A stretch of DNA of 64,000 nucleotides from Xiphias gladius (taxonomy: Eukaryota; Chordata; Actinopteri; Istiophoriformes; Xiphiidae), in NCBI RefSeq assembly GCF_016859285.1, contig NC_053418.1:6308521-6372520 (forward strand). The letters run 5' to 3'. Below, in pieces: positions 56,201 to 64,000 of the stretch. Positions within the stretch are counted from its first letter, which is position 1. Each line of letters begins with the position of its first letter. The position numbers and the translations under genes are program-made. The notes beneath the pieces were generated by a model. That model searched no databases and was not told the origin of the DNA. It saw nothing but the letters and a program-made list of their open reading frames with translations.

Positions 56201-59200
56201 TGTTATCACAAAGATCAGACAACCTCAAAATAACTAACCGAATTGACAATACCATAGCCTAAACTCACTACATAGCTGGGAACATGGTGCGGTATGTTAC
56301 CAAAACGATCTCATATAAAGCTGAAGATGGCAGGAAAAATCTGTCTCATAGCACCATGAAAGAAAATCTTTGCATCTACTGTATGCAATTCAAAGTTGTG
56401 TACAGTACATGCAAGTTAAATGGAAATCTACTTTTCCTAAAGCTACAGTATTCACAACACCAAATCACCCAAACTATTGGAGCCCAGGTAAGATCCTGAT
56501 AGGAGGAATGAGAGGAATGAGGCTACTCAGCACAGCTACTATCCACTTCTGCAAGATGCAGACATCATGTAGCAGGTCAAGCAAGCAAGAGAGTGGGTTT
56601 TCCCAGGAATCTCAAATCAGATCAGCGAGCGCTCAAGATATTAAGGACACTCTAGAGCACATGTGTGCCAACTGGTGGATTAGTCTTAATGCTCAGGGAG
56701 TATTTGCACTGGGAATTTGCCCGTGCCCTGCTCTTTGAGGGGTTGGTTGTGCTTGATTAGCTTACAGTTCCTGCACAAAAATTCTCCTACACACGAGTGC
56801 CTGAAATTTGCTTTTGTATACATTTGAACCCATTTTGTATACCTTTCCATCCATTTTTACTCCAGGGCTTTCTTCCTTGAGTGCACTGTAAGACTTTCCA
56901 TACCCCACTGAGCACACGACTATGCTTTTAGACCAAATTTCTTATCTGAAGAGAGAAGCTGTGTCTACTCACGGCCTACTCTTGCTTCAATAGATGGACA
57001 GTACTTTAGCAATTGTTTATTGATCACTCAGGAACGGACACTCCTTTACATACTGAGAACATACAAGCAACCAAAGCAGTTAAGCTTGAAAAGAAATTGC
57101 TTAATGAAAAAATAAGAATGATCTCTATACGAACTAATACTGTACATTACAGAGATAAACTGTGCTATCACGTATCTCTGATTAACTGTGCGGTCTAATC
57201 AAAGAGATCCCAACTCTGCACTGGTGCTGGAAACTCTATCTTTGAGCTCCTGTTAACTAAATATAGTGTTAGTTATGTTACATGGTTTTCTCTGCTGGTA
57301 CTCAGTGTTTGAAAGGGGGATAGAAAATACCTGCTGTCCAGGTTTTCCACGGGGACCCGGAAACCCAGGTGAGCCACGGATACCCTGTAACATAAAAGCT
57401 CAGTCAAGTGAACGCGACTAAAAAGTAGGTCAAAAACAAAACAAGAAAAATTTTAAAAAAAAAAGAATCACATACATGAAAATGCTGATTAGATACAGAA
57501 ACACACCAACTACATTTCTATGCTAGGAAAAATAAATGGTAAACTGCACTTATATAGTGCATTTAGAGAGCAGGTCACAAGGCTTTACAATAGTACTCAT
57601 TAACCCATGCACACAAGCACACCAATGGTGGCAGAGATGCCCAACAAGGCACTGGTTTCCGTTCACCGGAAATATGGAGTTCAGTGTCTTGCTCAGCGAG
57701 ACTTTGACATGCAGTCAGGAGAAGCAGGCCTTCGAACCACCAATCCCACCATCTATAAGACCTGCTCTACCATCCAAGCACATACCAACAGACACATACC
57801 TTGTCCCCTTGGAAACCAGGCTCCCCTGGCTCTCCTGGCAGGCCGACATCCCCCTGAGAAAACACAAAGAAGAATGAAAAAATAACCAGAATGTTAGCAG
57901 AAAAGTATTCAGTCGACATGCACCATGGGAGTGCTGGGTAACACAAGTCATGTATTATAGCTTGGGTTTATCGGTTTGCTTGCAGAGATACACTTCTGTG
58001 ATATGCTCTCCAGCATTCATGGATTTAGAAGATTAGTGTTCTAATAAAGACATATGCAGATCACCTTATCACCTTTCAGTCCTGGTTCCCCTGGGTTTCC
58101 TGGTACTCCCTTGGGAGCAAAAATAATAATTAAAAGAAAAACATTAACTTCATTTTTTCTTGTTATCTAGGCTGTTTGAAGAAAGATGTGACCATCTAAT
58201 ACGCCAAACTTCATGTCACACCAATATCAAAACCAGAGACATTCACAACATATCCACATGGTTTACCTTGAGTCCTGGCGGTCCTGCTAAGCCCATGATG
58301 CCAACAGGGCCCATGTCTCCCTGTCACCAACAACAAACACAAAACATATACTTGCTAAACTGAAGAAGCACATGAAACTCTAAAACATAACTAGATCTGG
58401 GTTTTGCTATATACTTGTGCCGATAGGATACCTGAGTTCCACTACTGAAACGATTAATGAAGAATAGAAACGTGTTTTTATACACAACCCTGTTTTTTTC
58501 ATTTAAAAGAAGCCACGCAGAAGCCACAGAGAATACAAGATTATTTAGATGGCCTGACATTCAATGCCAGCCTTTGGCACCCTAAAGTCCTTATAGCTGA
58601 AACCCTGGATCAGTGTTCATAATCAGCAACAAAGATGTTTTTTTGTTTGTTTTTTTTAAAGATGATTGTCTCCAACAGAAAGATGTAGGAGAAACTTATA
58701 AGTATAGCCAGTAATGAATCAAACTTTTTCATATAGCAATTTTCAAAACAGTAGCTACTGCTACATCCTACTGCTTTCCAGAGGGACAAAGTGGGACTTA
58801 AAGAGAAACAAGAGGAACAAGGACGCTAAGCATAAACTATGAATCACAAAATCTAAAGCTATAAAAGGCAGTGAGAAGGACACCACAACACTCACAATAA
58901 GACCAGGGACTCCACATGGGCCAGGAGCTCCCAGCTCACCCTAAGAGGGAGGGAGAGGAGAAAGAGAGAGAGATGCAGAGAGGATGCAACATGAACACAG
59001 TCAGTTAAGTCAGGAGCTGCAGCGGGGGGAGGCCACATGTAAGCATACAGTAGGTTTCAATATTTTGTTCATTTACTAGTCTGTTCCTCCACTGATAGCC
59101 TGAGTAATATGTTTCTCCATTCAGTTTAGCATAGTGAGTGAGCACTTGGCACTTGACACACAGGCTCGTTGTCCAAATGATCTACCCCGCAGCCACAGGC

Positions 59201-62200
59201 CACGTCTACATCCTCTCCAAGCCATGCCTCCAATGGAGAGATGGATGACACACAGCCCAGTGTGGCCTTCCTGTCGCCTCCTCCATTCCGCTATGAATGA
59301 AAGGAGATGAATTCAGCCAAATGGAACGTCCCCTCTCCCCTCTGGAGGGAGAGGAAATGAGGCCTGGAGGAGGCTCTCCGAGGTCAGCCAATCACAATCT
59401 AACACTGACCCTGTCAATCACAGGCAGTGTGGGTCAAAACTAAAGAAAGAGCGGAGGCAAGTGAAACTGCTGATGGTGCCCTCATACCAGTATGGATTAT
59501 GATGGTTGAGAGAGTTACTGAATGACTCCACGGATTTAACTCTCAGTCTGTCTTGTGCAACAATAAAAATGTTATGCCTGTAAAACAATGCAAATAAGCT
59601 CCAACTCTGAAACTCAGGATTATTCAGACATAGTGCACTGGTGTAACTGGACCTACACTGAAAAAAGAGAAGTGCTGTTATTGCATTTGTTTTTATTGGA
59701 ACTACTTTTTGCATTGGTCTTTTTAAGTGTATTTTCCATCTCGAACCACATTGTATTTGTTAACGAAAGGTGCTAAATAAAGTATGAAATCTTGGGAAAT
59801 CTGTCAAGTGGGATGTTGCGGACAGACATGATGAATTTCACTTTGCCACAAGTGAATAGAGTGTGCATGTGTCTACATCATTTCACTTACTGGGTTCCCA
59901 TCAGGGCCAGGAGGTCCCCTCTCTCCAAAGTCACCAGGAAACCCCTGAACACACAAACAAACAGGGTAGTCATGTAACCAGAGTGAGAACTGAATGTCTA
60001 TCGTGTTCATTTGGTCAAAACATCCATTTTGATGTTGAATTTATTTCGATAACACATGGTTTGTAAGTGAAGTTATCACAGCAAACACAGGGGACCAACA
60101 AAGTGTTTCCCAAAACAGAAGTTTGCAGAGTAAAGCCAAGTAAATCCCATCAAATGTGATCCCAGTGCTTCATTCCTGGGAGACCGGCAGGAAATTCCAT
60201 GGCTGAGTGTTTCTGAGCGGCCGAGTGCCTGTGTGTGCATGCGCTGGCAGGGAGTGCTCAGCAGTCCGCGAACCAAACCCACAGGACTTGCCTAAATGGC
60301 TGAATAAAGCTGCTTGGCCCAGGAACTGCTGACTGTGTCTTTTTTTTTGCTTGGTGCTCGTAATTCCATTATAGAGGCAGAACAAGAGGTGTGATGCAGC
60401 CATGAGGCCACACACTCAACATGTGCCTGTCAGTATGCCAAGCTCAACACGCAACCCGCCGCAACATCACGGCTCAGCACTCGCCTACAGAAGGGAAGCA
60501 CCGTGGTTAGGAAAATGACAAATGGCGGACTAGAGGAGAGGTCTCTCGTTCTCTGTCTGAAGACAGAAAGGAAAAGGTCAAATGAAAGTATGAAGACCTC
60601 AAGAGATGGCAGAGTTAGATAGATTTGAGTGGCAAACTGCTTCTTTAGAACATTAGGAAAATGTGGATAAAGTAATAAGTGGTAATTGGTGCAACATGAA
60701 GCCCACAGGAAATGTGGAAAATGTGCGTCTTTCCAAAAAATGTCAATAATTGACTTGGTTTGATCAGAAACACATGCAAGTCACTATTCTCATATTGACA
60801 AAAACTTTCAGTGAGGTTGGCAAGACCCTTTTCATTAGGAGTTCTGTCCCATGCCATTCTGCTATGAGCAAAACATAACATCGACTAGATAAATAAGTAC
60901 AGAAGGCAACTCGCCTACTTTCCAACTATAATGCTGACACAGAAAGTGGGGAGCTGTCAGCTTTTTAGTTGTTCAAGTTCTTTTAGTCCTTAATACAGGA
61001 ATCATATGTATCTCTGTCGGATCAAACGTGCAAAGGCTTTCTCTCATCTGTCTCTGTTATTCTGTTTTACTGCTGACTCAGGACAAAAAAAAAAAACAAA
61101 AAAAACTTCTTACGCTGAGTGACTGCCCTCAGTTTCCACCACAGAGGAAGAGAAATGGCTTGCTCATGAGTAGGCTATTACAAGCATACTTTTGGACCTG
61201 AGTCTATGTCACTGACCATTACTGCATAATAATATTTTTTTTTTTTTAAAAACATGTAAAACCAAACTGAGCCTGGGAAAATATCAGATCTACACAAGTG
61301 GTTATGTGCAGTATTAGTATTTTCCATGTAAGCCTGCAAGGATGGGAAATGTATTTCCAGGCGCCAATAACGATAGACTTCCCTGGACTGTGGGCAGAGC
61401 CAAACCCACAACAGAGACATGGCATTATCATATCAGTCTAACGCAAAACAAGCACACTAGCAAGCACGCTGTATAACATACAATGTTTCCTAATCAACTG
61501 CAGAAAGAGAAAATGAATCACACAAGATTTGTAGATGAGCAGTCACTCACTTTAATGAGGCCAGTAACTTCGGATTTTAAAAAAGGGAACTGACTGAGAA
61601 TTTAAATGTAATCTGCTGACACATGAACATTTGTGTTTCCAGTACATTCAGTTACACTATTCATGTTGCATATTTCTCCCGCTATAACAACCCCTATTCC
61701 CTAGTATCACTGTGCCAGTGTGGAAGTTACCACAACTTTTATTCACAGATTTACGACCAAGGCCAGGAGGGGCTTCGCGGTGAGCTAGAGACTCTGTCAT
61801 AGTAATGGTCATTTAATACACTTTATAGTAGCTCTGCACTATGGTAGGAGTCCATAGATCAAGACAAAACATCCTCACTTTTGTGAGGCTGCATTAAAAT
61901 TGTTGTCTGAGAAGTATGTTGAGAGAAAACTTTACCGGCCTACCCATCTTGCCCTTCTTCCCATGAACGCCAGGAATTCCCTGGAAACAGGAAAGAAAAC
62001 AGAGTTGAGAGACAAAAAAAAATGGATAAAGAACTAAAGGAGACATAAAAGTGCATAATGTAAAAACATAGAAATTATTCGATGATAACGGCTTTAGCCA
62101 CGCTAGCAGCCCTGTGAAGCTATGATGCTCCATACATAACAGCTGTACTTAAGCTAAGCCGTACTTTGAGCCCAATGCTGCATTAGCATGCTAATTTGCA

Positions 62201-63988
62201 TACAAAATTCAATATGAAAAATTAGCATGTTAGCTTTGAAGCATACCCTATCAGCATTAATCTCAAAGACTGACGCGGACAGAATTTGTTCATTAGTTCT
62301 AGGACTATTCTGTCACAGTGGAAACTTTGCCCTGTTATTACTAGCACTAGATGAAAAGCCAATTCCTTGACTTAGGACGCGGGATTCATCCTCTAAGGAC
62401 CGTGCTGTAAGTGCTTGTACCAAATTGCATGGAAGTCCATCCCAATGTTTTTGACATGTCTTTCTCAAAGTGAAACTGACCAGATTGACCAGACTGACTG
62501 ATACACTGAAGGACCATAGTGCCACTGGGCTGGGTGGGCTAAAAATGATAAACCAATTCCAAAATACTTGGTATGAAATTTGGTGCCACTGTTTTGATCC
62601 ACTGCCCTAGAGGTTCATATTGAGTCCTGGCTGGATTAAGTAAAATGAAATCTGCCTCCTGCATTTTAACCTTATCCAAAACAGTAGAGAGGTTGGAGTG
62701 TAGGATGTCTGTACCCCCAGGTTTGATCCAATACAGTATAAGGCAGCTTGCACTACTTTGGATTTATAAAAGTGATTTGGTGAAGTATGCCTGGAGTACT
62801 TCAAAAATGATATCTATTTTTATTTCATCATTTTGGCCTATGGACAGAAATATAATGCAATCCCAGTAGGCATTAACTCTCAAAGCCACTAATACTCACT
62901 CTCTCGCCATCAGGACCAGGAAGGCCGAAAAGCCCGGGGATGCCAATGTGACCCTGGAGAGATGAATAAAAGATGGAGTGGAGGAACAGATAAGGCAAAG
63001 ATAGATTTGAAAGCAAAAGGTGGTGGACAAGAGGGCACGATGAGACTGAGCAGAGATGATGGAGATGGACAGTAAAGCTGTTAGATGTCAAAACCACCAA
63101 CACATCTAAAAATCTCTACAAAGATTTGAGCTGTGTAACTTTGATCAATTGCAGCACCACAGGCTTTTTGCTACAGTGGAGTGGTCTTGAAGAGCCAAGC
63201 CTTGAGGCAAGTGTATATGCCCATGGACTGCATGGTGCTGGCTTCCACGATGTAGTCCAAGGGCACATACCCTCACATCAGGGATCTCTGAAGATCTCTC
63301 TGCCAAACCTGCTCAGTGGAAGAGGGGGGGGGGGGGAATGGGAAAAGGGGGAGTAGGAGAAATTACAATGACATTATATGAGAAGCTAATGTCTAAATGC
63401 ATTATGGTTGCACTCAGCAGCAGAGCAATATAGTTTTATGGTATCTGCCATACATTAACAAGAACAACAAGCATGGGAAGGTTTTAAAGACGGCCATAGT
63501 TAATTACTTCTACAGCACTTTATATATATATACTTACACAACCATCTGTCATTGTAATCGTGGAGTTAAAAGGGGTCGACAAATGCCGTTTATGACATTG
63601 GCCTCTTTATGTACCCACACTGGTTAGGCATTTCATTGAGCATGCATTTCATAGTTCATGTAAAAAACCTAAAGTTCATCAGCTTTGCTGTACTCAGAAT
63701 GAACAGGTTTCTCTCCCTTGTGGCCTTCGGTGGAAGCTGAGTGAGGGTGCACGACAAGAACATGAAGTAAACAGAGAAAGTCATTCTAGAAGTGTTTTTT
63801 TTTTTATACTTACAGTGTGAGATATATAGTACTTACTTTCAAAGCACCTTGTTATTACCGCAGAACAAACCTACTGCCTTAAAGTGTCAACATTTACTAC
63901 AACAAATCCATGCTACAGCTGTATTTTTCCAGCATCTACTTACCCTGACTCCTTTTGGCCCCATCTTTCCTATAGGCCCAGGAAAACC
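30810..63988 (-). CDS. col27a1: collagen type XXVII alpha 1, partial
   Basis: This 33-kb stretch encodes a fibrillar collagen chain; the 5' part lies beyond the right edge. I place 52 exons: 46 coding Gly-X-Y repeats (874 residues) and six for the C-terminal propeptide (245 residues and stop). All helix exons start with a Gly codon and are in phase 0, with sizes of 45, 54 or 108 bases plus a few odd ones. Type XXVII collagen is secreted, forms thin fibrils and is expressed in cartilage; loss causes skeletal defects in human and fish. It is assigned to COL27A1 rather than COL24A1 from the propeptide: [34 protein letters not shown] and the C-terminal [10 protein letters not shown] fit COL27A1 as I remember it. 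The helix has two imperfections, a known trait of this type. Missing parts are the signal peptide, the TSPN/laminin-G-like N-propeptide and roughly 120 helix residues. The a/b duplicate cannot be decided. Confidence 0.9.
31281..32050. mobile_element. fold-back / inverted-repeat element in col27a1
   Basis: The element lies in the last col27a1 intron. Outer ends match as imperfect inverted repeats (AAAGAAATAGTCCCC on the left, AAAGGACTAGTTCAAC on the opposite strand at the right). Inside, 31541-31578 and 31900-31933 are strong inverted copies built on GGAGGCAGTTAGCTTAGC and CATAAAGAC. There is no coding capacity, so it is non-autonomous. A truncated relative is at 4708-4805. I recognise the TCTTCTCATCTAACTCTCAG word as part of a repeat spread through many fish genomes. 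Confidence 0.7.
34706..40032 (-). CDS. col27a1: col27a1 helix, C-terminal third
   Basis: Exons, C-terminal end first: 34706-34741 (36 bases), 34899-34916 (18), 35441-35476 (36), 35578-35631, 35797-35859 (63), 37683-37736, 37846-37953, 38814-38921, 39003-39110 (three of 108), 39311-39364, 39484-39537, 39647-39700, 39828-39881 (54 each) and 39976-40032 (57). Each begins with a GGN codon after a minus-strand AG acceptor. The last helix triplets read [12 protein letters not shown]. The odd 18, 36 and 63-base exons cluster at the end of the helix. Exon 39976-40032 carries one extra codon, giving [10 protein letters not shown], an interruption of the Gly repeat. Confidence 0.92.
37985..38215 (-). 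repeat. possible tRNA-derived SINE
   Basis: Read on the minus strand, the segment opens with GGGGGCACCCGAGTGATG and about 50 bases later has AGGTTCAATTC, which resembles a pol III B box of a tRNA-like SINE head. The body that follows is unique to my eye. It lies in a col27a1 intron. This is a tentative call. Confidence 0.3.
39187..39256. repeat. short fragment of a common fish repeat
   Basis: The words CAAATACTATTTATATAGCC, CACAAATCATAAATTTGCC and CAAAGGGCTT in this order are those of a repeat I know from many teleost genomes. Only about 70 bases remain, inside a col27a1 intron. Confidence 0.6.
39580..39605. repeat. (TA)n microsatellite
   Basis: Thirteen TA units lie in a short col27a1 intron between exons 39484-39537 and 39647-39700, about 40 bases from each. 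A shorter TA tract occurs at about 36192-36209. Confidence 0.9.
41073..48656 (-). CDS. col27a1: col27a1 helix, middle part
   Basis: Exons: 41073-41126, 42712-42765, 42842-42949 (108), 43190-43243, 43344-43451 (108), 45052-45105, 45288-45341, 46097-46150, 46239-46292, 47032-47085, 47359-47403 (45), 48115-48159 (45) and 48603-48656; the unmarked ones are 54 bases. Charged triplets such as GEK, GDR and GER are frequent, as in fibril-forming chains. Exon 47359-47403 reads GEP-AEA-GPK, so one helix Gly is replaced by Ala. Exon 45052-45105 is followed by a GC donor instead of GT. Exons 42842-42949 and 43190-43243 use the weaker donors GTTAGT and GTTTGT. Confidence 0.92.
45046..45051 (-). other. non-canonical GC splice donor in col27a1
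   Basis: Exon 45052-45105 ends in GCC AAG and the intron then starts GCAAGT. Extending the exon to the next GT would break the Gly-X-Y pattern and the 54-base exon size. AAG|GCAAGT is the usual context of functional GC-AG introns. Confidence 0.8.
46893..46956. repeat. (CA)32 microsatellite
   Basis: A pure CA tract lies in the col27a1 intron just downstream (in gene direction) of exon 47032-47085. In-frame readings as Val-Cys repeats are artefacts. Confidence 0.97.
47109..47202. repeat. (CA)n microsatellite beside a splice acceptor
   Basis: A pure tract of 37 CA units (47129-47202) with an imperfect extension to 47109. On the gene strand it is (TG)n ending 22 bases before the AG acceptor of exon 47032-47085. 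Confidence 0.97.
48657..52425 (-). other. largest col27a1 intron in the window
   Basis: No exon with a Gly-X-Y pattern and splice sites was found in these 3.8 kb. The intron holds the Tc1-type relic at 50605-51150 and simple runs. Three other long introns without further exons were checked: 40033-41072, 43452-45051 and 59945-61935. They contain only poly-T/A runs and unassigned sequence. Confidence 0.7.
50605..51150 (-). mobile_element. truncated Tc1-type DNA transposon
   Basis: The right end, read on the minus strand, starts CAGTGCATTCAGAGAG followed by TATTCAGACCCCTTT, the terminal repeat style of fish Tc1-like elements; the plus-strand phrase GGGTCTGAATACTTATG recurs within it. Further in, the minus strand encodes pieces similar to the N-terminal part of Tc1 transposase (for example RALVREVTK) with stop codons and a disrupted frame. 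The other terminal repeat and the catalytic half are absent, so it is a dead 5' fragment in a col27a1 intron. Confidence 0.75.
52426..63988 (-). CDS. col27a1: col27a1 helix, N-terminal-ward exons in the window
   Basis: Exons: 52426-52479, 53296-53349, 53578-53631, 54082-54135, 54306-54350 (45), 54579-54632, 55640-55684 (45), 55779-55832, 55921-55974, 56121-56174, 57331-57384, 57800-57853, 58065-58109 (45), 58267-58320, 58896-58940 (45), 59891-59944, 61936-61980 (45), 62900-62953 and 63944-63988 (45); the rest are 54 bases. Every residue triplet keeps Gly in first place in this block. Exon 58896-58940 contains GPC, a cysteine inside the triple helix. The first exon here is not the start of the helix; the gene runs on past the right edge. 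Confidence 0.92.
53755..53982. repeat. degraded copy of the ATTAATCG-family repeat
   Basis: The words TTTTGTCTGACCAACGGTCC and GTTTCAGCACTACC match, on the opposite strand, the interior and end of the element at 9815-10186. It is in a col27a1 intron. A still weaker relative may lie near 36460-36650. Confidence 0.5.
57536..57779. repeat. teleost interspersed repeat with TATATAG...CTTGCTCA core
   Basis: In order it shows CACTTATATAGTGC, AGGCTTTACA, a CACAAGCACACC block, GTGTCTTGCTCAG, TTCGAACCACC and ACCTGCTCTACCAT. This series is diagnostic of a fish repeat present in thousands of copies per genome. Open frames across it are not genes. It abuts col27a1 exon 57800-57853. Confidence 0.7.
63324..63336. 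repeat. G13 homopolymer
   Basis: An uninterrupted run of thirteen G within a purine-rich stretch of a col27a1 intron (C13 on the gene strand). Confidence 0.9.
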
Positions 63989-64000
63989 CTAAATGTAACA

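Noticed and set aside
57536-57885. Overlapping frames of 92 and 113 codons
   Set aside because: They fall in a dispersed fish repeat and run into a minus-strand collagen exon.
59206-59391. Minus-strand frame with Pro/Gly-rich start
   Set aside because: It lacks the Gly-X-Y register and splice sites and lies in a long collagen intron.
63240-63330. Possible extra collagen exon
   Set aside because: No Gly every third residue in any minus-strand frame and no acceptor-donor pair of suitable spacing.

Overview
The window is vertebrate nuclear DNA, almost certainly from a ray-finned (teleost) fish. Genes are split by GT-AG introns, exon junctions match vertebrate orthologues, and intergenic and intronic DNA is full of CA/TA microsatellites and teleost-type interspersed repeats. 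The species cannot be named from sequence alone. No bacterial, viral or CRISPR-like system is present. I reconstructed five protein-coding genes by splicing at visible GT/AG (once GC/AG) sites with phase checks.

Layout. (1) 1-6.6 kb: no supportable gene, only repeat relics. (2) 6742-11627, minus: hscb, the mitochondrial iron-sulfur cluster J-protein co-chaperone, six coding exons, 280 aa. (3) 11.6-12.2 kb: a GC-richer gap, probably a bidirectional promoter, because the next gene points the other way. (4) 14851-17408, plus: lrrc8a (SWELL1), the obligatory subunit of the volume-regulated anion channel, two coding exons, 795 aa, with one candidate upstream non-coding exon and a possible long 3' UTR to about 22.3 kb. 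(5) 23047-24773, plus: ppil3, a cyclophilin-type peptidyl-prolyl isomerase, six coding exons, 161 aa. (6) 25792-29029, plus: a classical short-chain dehydrogenase/reductase, eight coding exons, 265 aa, exact substrate unknown. (7) 30810 to beyond the right edge, minus: most of a fibrillar collagen gene best identified as col27a1. I place 46 triple-helix exons (874 residues) and six C-propeptide exons (245 residues plus stop). The N-propeptide and the start of the helix lie beyond base 64000.

The genes do not form a pathway; they are independent neighbours. The most telling relationship is lrrc8a beside col27a1. In human both genes are on chromosome 9q, while their paralogues LRRC8B/C/D and COL24A1 lie together on 1p22, so this looks like a retained ancient linkage.

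Points worth a second look: a tandem-duplicated, hairpin-forming splice donor in the dehydrogenase gene whose second copy would add nine in-frame codons; a GC-AG intron in col27a1; two helix imperfections and one in-helix cysteine in the collagen; CA microsatellites on both sides of one collagen exon; an RFX X-box-like palindrome in an hscb intron; a coding exon of ppil3 that contributes only the start codon; and several transposon relics, including a fold-back element and a 5'-end fragment of a Tc1-type transposon. I did not find a previously undescribed biological system here.
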